From positions 722,380 to 786,379 of the forward strand of contig NW_021167086.1 in the NCBI RefSeq assembly GCF_003711515.1: a stretch of 64,000 bases of DNA, read 5' to 3'. The translations under genes and the position numbers were made by a program. Positions 49,680 through 60,167 of this stretch are shown piece after piece (within the stretch, counting starts at the first letter, position 1; every line of letters begins with the position of its first letter). This DNA is from Sodiomyces alkalinus F11 (Eukaryota > Ascomycota > Sordariomycetes > Glomerellales > Plectosphaerellaceae). The notes below the pieces were generated by a model. That model saw only the letters and a program-made list of their open reading frames with translations. It made no database searches and had not been told where the DNA came from.

Positions 49680-51788
49680 TCACCTCGGCATCTGGGCATT
49701 ATTCCTCCTCCACCGCTCCAAGACCTTCCCCGTCTTCATCGCTTGCTCATCGCCCAGGTGCGCGCGCACCAAGTCCAAGACCCAGTTCATGCGCTGTGTG
49801 CGGCCCCGCTCGCCCCTCTTGACGTCGCGCGTGGCGGCCCGAACGACGGCCAGCAGGGCCTGCGGGGGCAGCACCTCGCCATTGCCGTTGCCATTGGTGC
49901 CATTGCCATTGGTGCCGTTGGTGCCGTTGGCGGCCAGCCACGCATTGCAGCGCGACACGTGGCGCAGGGCCGCGCGGTCCGACAGGTGGGCCGCCTGCGA
50001 GAACCACACGGCCATGTCGGCGACCAGTCTGCGCTTGGCGGCCAGGCGGAGGTGGGAGGTCGGGGAGCGCGCCAGGTCTTGCGGGGACCGAGTGTGGACG
50101 ACTTCCCAGACCGTGCGGGGCGGGATGTGCGCGTCGAGGATCATGGATTGGATGTAGGGGGTCCAGGCTTTCCAGTCCCAGGTGGAGAGGCGCCGTTGCG
50201 TGTTGTTGTTCGTCTCTTGGTGCTTCATGAGGCCGTAGACCGCCGCTGCGATGCGGTGGTCCCGGCTCGCGATGGCTAGGAGCTTGAATCCCCGTTCTTC
50301 TTGGAGGGTCGTGGTCGGGTTCTGGGTGCAGAGTTTCTGAAACGATTGTAGAAATCTTTCCGAGAGGTCCAGACGGCGCAGGACCTTGAAGTAGCTCGTG
50401 AGGAGCCCTAGGCTGTTGTTGTTGTTGCGGTTGTCTTTGTCTTTGTCTTTGTCTTTGCCGGGGGGTTGTCGCAGACTAATGTTCCATGCAAGTGAGGCGA
50501 GGCCGAGGTCGGCATCCCGGAGTGCGTCGCGTCTGCACGCGTCCCGTACCATGCGAGCTCCGGGGAAGTAGCCCCGACTCTGCCATTGGCGGATGAGAAG
50601 CTCGACGAGGCGACATTCGGTCGTAGACGACGGTTCTTCGTCGAAGCAGCCCGACCGGACACAGGCTTCCAAGAAGAAGGATTCGTTCACCTGGCGCATT
50701 CGGGCTAGCATGTCCAGCCACCGGAGACGACGGGTGATGTCGGTGTTCGGTTCGGCCTCGAGGGCAACGGTTTCGAGAGAATGGAGTAATTCGCCGTGTG
50801 TGGTGGGAGATAGTCTTCCCAGGCCATCTGCGAGAATGGCTGCGGCCTGGGAGTAGCACTCGGGCGAAGCAGGTAGCCAGGTGCGAACCAGCGCGTGTAA
50901 GCCTTCGCTCAGCGTGCCGAGCTGTTCTTCAGGGGTAGCAGCCAGGACGTGCTGGGCCATCTGGGCCGATTCTTGGTCTGTCGGCAGTTCGGAGATGCTC
51001 TTCAACAGAAGACGGCCCAATTCAGGTCCGGTTTGGGCGAGATTTTGGACCCTGGAATAGACGAGTCCATCGATGACCGCCGACAAAAACCTCCTTTTGG
51101 CTAACGTGACGACGAGGTTGGCTTGCGTGGTAGATGCAGATGGAGACGTTGGGAATGTGGCGAGAGCTTCATGGACAGAATCCAGGGAGACCAGACCTAG
51201 GTGGATGTCCCGTCGTATGCCGTCCATGACCTGCCGAAATTCAGGTGCAAGGACGTCCGCAGCGGGGGAGAGGGCGTCTCGAGCATGACGAAGCCTCTCT
51301 TCCAGGTCCTCCTTTGGCTGTAAGATGGACTGCGGGGGATCCGTAGTCAATTCCACTCGCTCGACTCCACCCTGCTCCGTTTCTACGGGCAACCATTTTT
51401 CCACCCAGGAGAGCAGCGACCGGCGCCGCCGTTGCGAGGATCCGGCTTCGCGCGTCGCAGCATCGGGGTTGGCCGGCGTCGGCGTCGGCGTCGGCGTCGG
51501 GGGCATCCATTTCCACTGAGACAGGTCGACGGGGTACTCGATGAGCCAGGGGGGTAGGGTCGGTTGAAAGTCGGCAGAGTAGAGGCCGGTCATGCGTCTT
51601 TTGCCGAGCCGGCGCCTGTTCTCGAGGGGACCGGGCACCGAGCTGGAGTTACGCCGCGATAGCCTCGAGACGTGGCAGTACCGTTCAAACGCATTGGCCA
51701 GGACGCTGTCGGTGATCCAGATACTGTCTATCGGTGCCCGGAGGCGTCTTGCGGCGCGACAACAGCGCGCTGTCGGTCTGGAAGACAT
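49680..51788 (-). CDS. Uncharacterised protein, probably mitochondrial, helical-repeat
   Basis: Single exon, 702 residues from the ATG at 51788. The N-terminus (SSRPTARCCRAARRLRAP) is rich in Arg, Ser and Ala with few acids, which suggests a mitochondrial presequence. A WLIEYPVDLSQWKWMPP stretch precedes a (TP)n run. The rest is predicted helical, with leucine- and alanine-rich pairs of helices similar in style to pentatricopeptide or other alpha-solenoid proteins, but I see no clear 35-residue consensus. Low-complexity insertions include (KD)n near 50440-50460 and an (NGT)n/(NG)n run near 49870-49930. The longer frame to 52016 adds 76 residues without conservation. It is divergent from the haem gene at 52385. 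A role in mitochondrial RNA handling is only a guess. Confidence 0.68.
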   Translation of the reverse strand: MSSRPTARCCRAARRLRAPIDSIWITDSVLANAFERYCHVSRLSRRNSSSVPGPLENRRRLGKRRMTGLYSADFQPTLPPWLIEYPVDLSQWKWMPPTPTPTPTPANPDAATREAGSSQRRRRSLLSWVEKWLPVETEQGGVERVELTTDPPQSILQPKEDLEERLRHARDALSPAADVLAPEFRQVMDGIRRDIHLGLVSLDSVHEALATFPTSPSASTTQANLVVTLAKRRFLSAVIDGLVYSRVQNLAQTGPELGRLLLKSISELPTDQESAQMAQHVLAATPEEQLGTLSEGLHALVRTWLPASPECYSQAAAILADGLGRLSPTTHGELLHSLETVALEAEPNTDITRRLRWLDMLARMRQVNESFFLEACVRSGCFDEEPSSTTECRLVELLIRQWQSRGYFPGARMVRDACRRDALRDADLGLASLAWNISLRQPPGKDKDKDKDNRNNNNSLGLLTSYFKVLRRLDLSERFLQSFQKLCTQNPTTTLQEERGFKLLAIASRDHRIAAAVYGLMKHQETNNNTQRRLSTWDWKAWTPYIQSMILDAHIPPRTVWEVVHTRSPQDLARSPTSHLRLAAKRRLVADMAVWFSQAAHLSDRAALRHVSRCNAWLAANGTNGTNGNGTNGNGNGEVLPPQALLAVVRAATRDVKRGERGRTQRMNWVLDLVRAHLGDEQAMKTGKVLERWRRNNAQMPR

Positions 51789-52384
51789 AGAGGGTCTGAG
51801 GAGAGAGGGGGAGGAGTGTGTCCTTTTTGTTCCCGCGTTTATTGTACCATCGTCAATTGACCTTTGAAATAGCCGACGAACTGAAAATGTGCAGGTGGAG
51901 GCTATGACGGGATATTCGACACCCCGATGGAGGCTCAGGGTTCGTTCGAGAAGCTGAAATTGATCAGGTTGAATCAGAAGGCTGAATGGGAAGAACTGAA
52001 TTGGGAGCTCTGGCATTCATTATTCATTCATTGGTGGTTGGACGAACGAAAGCCTTGACCGTTTGGAGAGGCTGAGATGCTCCACTCTTAATAAGCCACA
52101 TAAGGTACCCACATTGTGTGGCTTGTGCCCGACGGATTGTATCACATGTCTGAAAAAAGGTCGGCGGGGCGGGAAAGAGATGTGACTTGTGAGGTAATGA
52201 TAATACTTGATGATACTTCGTACAATCAGTGTACCTATGTACGGTAGTAATGCCCGCGGGGCAGCCGTTAGCGGTTACGGAATAATTCCCTTCCTCTTTC
52301 CCATTTTTCTTTTATATATTCTCCAAGGTCCTTCCTCCCACCTTTCCATCTTCCAAATTCCCAATGATCATCACAATTCCCAAG
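51789..52384. promoter_or_regulatory. Shared divergent promoter region (putative mitochondrial gene / HEM12)
   Basis: Some 600 bp separate the start codons of two divergent genes. A CCAAT box is present on the minus strand (attgg at 52029-52033). A cluster of taaggtaccc and related palindromic sequence is at about 52102-52112. 52285-52340 is pyrimidine-rich and probably belongs to the HEM12 leader. Confidence 0.45.
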
Positions 52385-53681
52385 ATGGAGCACCAGTTTG
52401 AACCCTTGAAGAATGACCTGCTGCTTAGGGCAGCCCGAGGTGTGTTCCATCTGTTCTTTCTGTTCTTTGGTCCCCTTACCCCCCCATGGACAAGCCTCAG
52501 CTGACAAAAAGGCATCTTCGCAGGTGAACCCATTGAACGGCCACCGTGCTGGATCATGCGGCAGGCCGGCCGCTACCTCCCCGAGTACCACGAAGCCAAG
52601 GGCACCCACGACTTCTTCGAGTGCTGCCGCTCGCCCGAGATCGCATCGACCCTGACCCTGCAGCCCATCGACCGGTTCGACGGCCTCCTGGACGCCGCCA
52701 TCATCTTCAGCGACATCCTCGTCATCCCGCAAGCCCTCGGCATGACCGTCGAGATGGTCGACAAGAAGGGGCCCCATTTCCCCCACCCGCTCCGCGACCC
52801 GGAAGACCCGCAGTACGCCTCGGTGCTGTCGCGCGACCCGGCCGCCGCCGCCGCCGCCCTCGACTACGTCTACGCCGCCATCACCCTGACCCGCACGAAG
52901 CTCGCCGGCCGCGTCCCCCTCATCGGCTTCTGCGGCGCCCCCTGGACGCTCCTCTGCTACATGGTCGAGGGCGGCGGCAGCAAGCTCTTCGCCCAGATCA
53001 AGCGCTGGATCTACGCCCACCCGGACGAGTCGCGCCGCCTGCTGGCCCACATCGCCGACGTGTGCGTCGAGTACCTCGCCCTCCAGGTCCGCGCCGGCGC
53101 CCAGCTCGTCATGGTCTTCGACTCGTGGGCCGGCGAGCTGGGGCCCCGCGAGTTCCAGCGCTTCGCCGAGCCGAGCCTCCGTCGCATTGCCGAGGGCCTG
53201 CCCCGCCGCCTTGACGAGCTCGGCCTGCCCCGCGTGCCCATGACGGTCTTCCCCAAGGGCGCCTGGCACTCGCTGGACCGCGCCTGCGACTTGGGGTACG
53301 ATGTCGTCGGGCTCGACTGGCTCCAGGACCCGGCCGAGGCGGTGCGCATTCGCGGTGATCGTAAGGTCACCTTCCAGGGGAACGCCGACCCGGGTGTGCT
53401 GTACGGTACCAAGGAAGCCATGACGGAGGCGGTGCAGACCATGGTGGACGGATTTTGGGGTGGCAAGAGGGGTTGGATTGCCAATTTGGGCCACGGTATG
53501 CTTTCCCCTTCGTTTCTCTTTTCTTTTTTTTTTCTTCTTTTTTCTTTGCCTTCTTTCCTGCCAATCTCACCTGTCCAGTCTTCTAACATGCTTGTGTCCC
53601 TTAGGTATTACGCCGGGCGTTAACCCGGAAGACTTGAGGTTCTTCCTGTCGGAGATTCACCGTCTGACAAAGAGCACGTAA
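52385..53681 (+). CDS. HEM12: Uroporphyrinogen decarboxylase
   Basis: Three exons, 52385-52439, 52524-53495 and 53605-53681, 367 residues, the usual length of the eukaryotic enzyme. Introns (GTGTGT...GCAG and GTATGC...TTAG) both fall after the first base of a Gly codon. The enzyme removes four acetate carboxyl groups from uroporphyrinogen III to give coproporphyrinogen III in the cytosolic part of haem synthesis. Signatures: RQAGRYLPEY at 31-40, the catalytic Asp in FSDILVIPQALGM (D82), GFCGAPWTLLCYMVEGGGSK, VFDSWAGELGPREF, PKGAWHSL, FQGNADPGVLYG and NLGHGITPGVNPE. All conserved blocks are present and in order. The first exon is short but the start is the only ATG compatible with the splice phase and with the family N-terminus. 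Confidence 0.97.
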
Positions 53682-54350
53682 CGATCATCGGTATTAGAAA
53701 GGGGGAGAAAAGGATATCAAACACATGTTTTATGAAAGCAGGCCGGGCTAGCGGTATACGAGAAAACAACGCACAGAAATCTTCAGGACAAAATGTCATC
53801 GGATCATGATAGAGGAAGGGGAGTCATGGGATTAAAGAAGCAAAAGGAAACTCATCGAACGCACCGGGGAATAGGTATGGACACGCTCAATTTTGGGTAT
53901 GAAATGACTTTTTATTTTCCCTCTCCACTCCCAAGACTCATATATCATGAGACAAGCTGCATCCATTCATTATTCACCTCCTCCCATTTGATCCTGAGAC
54001 GCCCGATAAAGCAGCAGAACACAAACACTCCAACAGGTGGTATCTCGACTTTTTTTGGGGAAGTTTGCAATGGGTATAGACATCGGCAGTGGTAACGCCT
54101 GACACATTCCATCCCCTCAAACTCCAGTGCAATGATTGAAGTACAAGTTGGTTGAACAAAGAAAGAAGAAAGAAAGAAAGAAGAAAAAAAGAAGAGAAAA
54201 AGAAGAGAAAAAAAAAGGGACGTCATTTCCGTGGGTCATGGCTCGCTCGCTCGCTGCACCACGGATAGAAAGAAAAGTGGTGCTTCGTATGGTACGGACA
54301 TGTCGAGACAAGGCGGAGGGAAGGTGCAAAGACAGAACTCTTCCGTCCCC
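53682..54350. other. Convergent intergenic region
   Basis: 3' flanks of HEM12 (+) and the DUF3602-like gene (-). 54160-54218 is a purine-only tract (A/G) of about 58 bases, the mirror of the T-rich tracts found after other genes here. A ctcgctcgctcgctgc run lies at 54243-54256. No gene seen. Confidence 0.55.
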
Positions 54351-54749
54351 TTACGCCTTCTTGCCCAGGCTATGGAACCAGGCCTTGCCCCGCGCAGCAA
54401 TGGAGGTGGACGAGCGAGCCGAGTCCGAGTCGTCCACGACAGCGCTGCTGTCGAAGCTGGCCTTGGCGGCGGCGGCCTCGTCGGAGCCCGGGCGGAAGAT
54501 GTTGGCGGCGCCGCCGCGGCCGAAGTAGGTGACGTTGGAGCTGGAGCGGCGGGGGGCGGGCTCGACGTCCTGGCGCAGGCGGGTCTGGGCGGCGTCGTCG
54601 TTCTTGAGCATGTTGCCCGAGCCGCCCCGGCCGGTGGTGACCATGGGGGAGGTGAGGACGGGGGTCTTGAGGTCGATGGGGGTGACCTTGTCGAATTTGG
54701 TGCGGGCGGCGTAGTTGCCTGCTCCGCCGCGGCCGTGGGAGACGAGCAT
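54351..54749 (-). CDS. Small GRGGxGN-repeat protein (DUF3602 / Par32-like)
   Basis: Single exon, 132 residues. It carries three copies of the family motif: GRGGAGN at residues 7-13, GRGGSGN near 41-47 and GRGGAAN near 77-83, separated by charged and Ser-rich linkers, with no membrane segment or enzyme domain. Motif and size match DUF3602. The yeast member Par32 (Amu1) is phosphorylated in response to nitrogen and TORC1 signals and inhibits the ammonium permeases Mep1 and Mep3; the same role here is inference. Coding character is supported by strong third-position GC bias and by the repeats. The ATG at 54749 places the first GRGG motif seven residues in, as in relatives. Confidence 0.85.
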   Translation of the reverse strand: MLVSHGRGGAGNYAARTKFDKVTPIDLKTPVLTSPMVTTGRGGSGNMLKNDDAAQTRLRQDVEPAPRRSSSNVTYFGRGGAANIFRPGSDEAAAAKASFDSSAVVDDSDSARSSTSIAARGKAWFHSLGKKA

Positions 54750-57700
54750 TTTGGGTGTGGGTGTGGGTGGTTTGCTTGTTTGGCTTTGGGTGGTGATGTT
54801 TCTTTAATGTCCGTAGGCTACAGGCGGAGTGCGTGTAGCAGACGGTTTGCTGTGGTTTGAGGGGGGTGTAGCGGACTTGACGTTCGTCGTTGCGTTTTGT
54901 ATAAGTGGACTAGGGGTGGTGAGTCGATGTGAGAGACTTGTGTGTAGAAGGGAGAAAGTGCTGGATTTGCTTTCGGTTTCTGCTTCACTGACTGATGATG
55001 GAGGGGGGAGAGAGAAGTAGGCAAAAGAAGACGGGACGAGGTCGAAATTAAATACTAGGAAACGATGTTGCTTGTTGTTCTCATTCATAAGGTAGTCACG
55101 AAGTACAGACTATGGAGACGGATAGATGTCCCACCAAGATGTCCCACCTAGATGTCCCGCCAAAGGTCAGCCAAAGGTCAGCCAAAGTCAGGAGACCATC
55201 ACGTCGCGTGCCACTGCCACTGTGCCAGGGCATGATCAAATCAATGGTGAGCAATTACACGTACGCTCGGGCTTCAGCACTGGCTCCCGCAATGGGGAAA
55301 AGCTGCCCCTCGATCCCTCGTCACCCCGCCATTTGCCAAGGGGAAGAGCTCGATCACCGAAGAAGCTCAATGCCAGACGAGACGTGCTAGTGTACAGCCC
55401 AATTTGGGAGATCACAAGGACATCAAAAAAAAAATCTTTCCCGTTCTCTTGCGCCATCTCTTCACATTTCTTCCCCCGTTTCTTTCTCCCCGCTTCCCTT
55501 GGCGCCCGGCTTCCCAAGAGCTAAGGCTTAAAAAAGGAAAGAAGGAAAAGAAGGAGGCAGTCCCGCTGCCAGGTGCCACCGAAACCACCACTTGAAGCTC
55601 TGTCCCCCACCCACACAACTGGGTCACCAAGGCACGCTATTACCCAATAGCAACGTAATGTAAACAATGACAGCCAGCCAAAGCCACCACACGCAAAGCT
55701 CGCTTCTCACCCGCGGGTGTTGTTCCGCTCCGTTCCCCGCATCACTTGATCGGCTGTCTTACTGTACGTTGTAGCTTTCGTACTGTACCTTGGCTTATTC
55801 AGCGTCCTTGTTCCGTGACAGGACACCCAGGTAGCACTCCTGATCGATTTGAACCTGATTGATTTATGCGCCATTGGCCTCTCCGATCAACATCGTCTTC
55901 TTGGCCCCATGGTTCCGTCCCACTGCCCACGACTACGAAGTATGGAATGCGAATGTACGAATTGGTGAATGCGGACAGCTCTGCATGTCGTCAAGTGGTC
56001 ACTGCCTGAAGAAGACAGACCCTCGAATCGCGTCATCTTGGCAGAGCCCCCCATGTGAACATCTTTCGGCGTGAAATTTTTCACAAACACTTGACCACCG
56101 AGCTGGGGTAGCAATTGGACCGCCGCCCTGGCGCTACCAGCACGGTAGTCGCCTTGCTCCGATGCCTTGGCACCTGGGGCGCCGTTGGGAAACGTTGTTC
56201 AATAAGCTTAACACTATTAGACGCCCATGTATGGGGTAAAAGCTTCCTCGTGACCTCTCGTGAGAAACTGCGCCCTGCGATGCCGATCTTCGTCCGTCCA
56301 GCTCTCCTTCTCTTCTTCTTCTACCCTTCTCCATTCCATGTCTTCCCTGGCTGCAGAAGAGACCTACGTCTCATGACCGCCATCTGACCGCGAACCATAT
56401 TCAACCTACGAATCCTCTTCCTTGCCCGCCAACCACCTGACCCATTCGAGCGCCAAATTCTTCAACGAACTGGACACGCGAGCCTTTTGTCCGGCGTGAT
56501 TGATGTTTTGATTTCTGGCCAATGTGCTTCGAGTTCATGCTGTGGGCTGAGAACCGACAATCGCAGAGAAAGCCTCCTTACAAGGGAGAGCAAGCATCGA
56601 GAAGTTGGGTATGGACGAGGTTGTCCTGACTGGCATGGCCACGGCCTTGCCGTCTTTCATTCTCGCATTGCCCTCACTGTGTCGCGGCAGCAGTTGGATA
56701 CGGCGTGGAAAAAAATACCACCGCGGCGTCCTGTGCATGCCAAATCACTCCGGAGATCTCTCGCAGTTCGTCGACTCGCACGTCGTTCGAGATATCGTCG
56801 TTTGGACCCCGGCGACTTATCCTTCTCGAAAGGACACTTCTTTCTACCATCCGAGCCATTCGCTCTTGTCGAGGATGGACCTGCGCTGGACGTTTGCCCC
56901 CGCTGCTTTATGCACCTAGTCGTCCGCGAGATGCCTACATGACGTTGACAAGTGTCCCGCAGACCTATCGTTGATGCCCTCTTGTGTCGTATTTGGCGTG
57001 GTTTTTGTTTTCTTTGTTTTAACACCCTCCCCCCTCTATGGGTTCCCTCAACTGAGAGAAACTGGTCTACACCGAGATGTCAGGAATCATGTTCGCTGCC
57101 CTGGAGGCTACATGATATACAACTCCACTTGGTTCTCTCCGTCAAGAAGGAAGGGAAGCGGCGCAGATCAATTCACGATCTTGCCCGCTCGCGGTCAGAC
57201 CATCCTATATCGAATCGAAGGCGGCAGAAACTCGTTGGGCCTTGTCTCTCCACCTCACTTGGCCCTGGAAGTCGCACTCGATAAGACCACTGGCGAGCCA
57301 CCAAATACCTACATATGCGCATATGTCCTTGCACGACTGTTTAACGGGCAGCATTCGTTCCCAACAACAACAAACATCGAGTGGGGTATCACGTGTGCTC
57401 GGTTCCCAACCTGGAGCACACCAGACCCCCCTTCCACGTCGATCCTTTGGGAGATTGTCGTGACCCTGGAACTGTGCCGGGCCTAAACTATCCCAGCCGG
57501 AAACTACGACCAGTCTGCTGGCTCGAGTGGAGATATAAGGGTGAGGGTGTTTCTCAACGTACAGATACGTACACCCAAAAAGCCGCAAGGCCAAGTGCGT
57601 ACGTTGTAAGGTACAGAATAGAGTGTTTTGTCTCTCCATGTTCGGGCCCCCTAACAGCAACGGCTGATGTTTCTCTACGTTGTATATTGGGCGCAACGCA

Positions 57701-60167
57701 TTGGGATGTGCCTCGGTTGTATGAAATGGGGTCTGGGCCACGACGAATCAATGCATCCTTAGCACATGGGTTTCATTCGGATGCCAGTGACTCGTCAAGA
57801 CGTACCCAGCAATGAAAGCATGTCTGAGACTCGGATGCGAATAAGAGAGCTTTCGGCCCATGCTTGTGTGATGGGGTGGTGACAAACATCCATGTCGTTA
57901 CCTGACGATCACCCAGACAAGGGGGCGGCGCCACCTTTACTTCACACCCATATGTATGTACACGTTGACAGTGCCAACGGAGAGTCTATCGGTGGTCATG
58001 GAAGTAGCGAATGAGAGACGGGAAAGAAAGACAGTATATCGAGCGTCCGATGCTTGTAAGGGGGACCAACCCGAGGTGACACGAAACCCCTATTGGCTGC
58101 ATGAGCGTGCTGGTTGCGTGGTAACGAACTCTACTTCGTACCTGGGTAGTGAGGGAGGGCACCGACACGGCGGAAAGATGCGGGAGTCCCGAAGGCTCGG
58201 GAACTCGGCCGAGAAGGCTCGAAAAGCAAAACGTCGGTTGGCTAGGAAGGAGGAGTTGGTAATTCGATATCTCTGTTCGTTCTGGATTCATGATTCATCA
58301 GGGAGTCGGATATTCTATAGGACCTCTAGAACGAACAATGGTTTATGATTGTCTCTCTGGCTGGCTGGACTACGAAGGTACCGGAAGACCCGGCGGCACT
58401 CCGTCCTATTCGAGCCCGTAATTTGGTTTCTTCTCTCGGCATGTCATGTCGGACATGTCGTCTGAAGAATGGCGGCACAGGTTTGAGGGCCAAAAGCTGG
58501 GGTTGGATAACAATGCATTACAGGTATGAAAATGCGACGCAAGGCTGAAAGCCAGACAGGGGAGAAATCGAGTGCAGACCTCGGCAATTGCCTAGATAGG
58601 CCGAGTAGGAAGAGTACACTGTCTGAATCTGGCAAGTCCAGAAGCGAGATGCGTTTGATGGTGGGATATATATAGGTATACCTGCATATATGCGCGCTTC
58701 ATACCTATAATTATATGTACGTGTCAGGAGTCCTTCCGAAGTCGGCCGACCGAGTAAGTGCGGGATACGACTTTGCAATCATCCGGGCTGACAGAGTGAT
58801 TTGTACGGTGATTGAATAGGAGCGTTCGAGCAAAATACGATGTAACCCGTGTTGTTGTCGTTAGAAAGGAACGGGCGAGAGATACCGAAGATGATTGCGT
58901 TGGGATGCGTAAGGTAAGGTATGAAGTTACGAGGGGGTGCAGGTTAGCTGCTGCAAGCAGCTACTCTGCGCAACTAAATTAAGGCTGGAGGCGCGCAAAC
59001 CGCTATCGCACCATAAACCGGGGATTCCGGAGCTAGTTGCCGCCAAAGAAAGGGTTTATCTGGCTTAACCTAAAGGGAAAGTCGTTGGAGACGCCAGAAT
59101 GGGTTGGATGGACCCCAGCGCTCTGGTACAGAGGTACCCTTAAATCGATGATACGATGCAGTCGAACGTTAAGTACCTTACCTACCTTACCTTACCTTGC
59201 CTTAATGAATATTCGTAGTACAACGTGATGTAGCCATACTCTGTACTCAACTGTTTTCCCTTCTTATATCCGAAACTAATATCCCCCCCATACACAGTCT
59301 CGACGAGTACGGAGTAGGCAAAGTGCAATGGGATGAACCAATGCGAGACACAAGTGAAGAAGGAGGGAGGGAGGGTAGACAGGACGAACAGGGGGTTGCC
59401 GGGTTTAGTGGAGATGCTACACTAATTCAGAATCTGAGTGGTCCGTGCACCGATCCACCCAAACCAGCACCGGCAGGGAGGTAACAGCACCGCCGCTACA
59501 GCTACATGTGGACCAGCCCACCACCTCAGTCACCACCACTACCACCACTACCACCACACACCACCCGCCGCCGACTCCGCTGCACCACAACGACGTACCT
59601 TACGGTTTACGGTTTACGATTTACGTACCTTTCCAGCTTCTTTCCCCCAACGTCTTCCCCTTAATCTTTCTTCCTTTGTCTCTTCAATTTTTTTCCCTTC
59701 CTTTCCTCTTCACGCGCTCCCCTACGACACTGCGCTCGTGGATCGCGTTTCCCTCCCCGTCAGAAAAAAAAAAAAGAAAAGAAAGAAAAAAGCCGCCAGT
59801 TCCTCTCTCCCGGAATAGGTACAATTCTAAAACGTCGGGAATTGAGCCGTTTTGCATCCGCAAGATCGTTGGGGGCTTTCTCTGAGGTAGCTGTTGCTTC
59901 CCGCGCGACCGTCTCGACACGGGTATTGCCTCAGCTTCCCACCTTTTGCTGCCGCCCACTGCTCCCGCAGCTTCGTGGTAGCCATCAGCTTTATGCATCG
60001 GCAATCTGTCGCCTTCTCCCGGTCCAGATCTTACTCGCATTAAAAACGACATCTGGAGCGTGCGCCTCGCTTCTGTCACCATCCCCTCCCCCCTTCCGCG
60101 AAAAAAGTCGTAAATCGAAAACTCGTCCCTGGCCTCTCGCCACCTTTGTCATCGCCAACTCGTCAAC
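54750..60167. other. Gene-poor 5.4 kb region upstream of velB
   Basis: No supported gene on either strand. The first 350 bases are the promoter and leader of the minus-strand DUF3602-like gene. 55130-55190 contains short direct repeats of atgtcccacc and aaaggtcagcc. Frames such as 56971-57486 (signal-peptide-like start, 171 codons) have no conserved domain and lack coding bias. 59165-59200 is a run of cttacc repeats. 59520-59570 is a (CAC/CAT)-rich run (caccactaccacc). 59766-59792 is a purine tract. The part from about 59600 is pyrimidine-rich and likely belongs to a long velB leader. Confidence 0.5.

Noticed and set aside
52268..53494. 408-codon minus-strand frame
   Set aside because: Lies opposite uroporphyrinogen decarboxylase; no domain, and explained by codon bias.
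56971..57486. 171-codon frame starting like a signal peptide
   Set aside because: No conserved motif after the hydrophobic start, rare-codon-rich and without GC3 bias; overlapping frames on both strands are of similar length.
54750..60167. tRNA or rRNA genes in the gene-poor region
   Set aside because: By eye I found no A-box/B-box pair with a cloverleaf; a covariance-model scan would be the decisive test.
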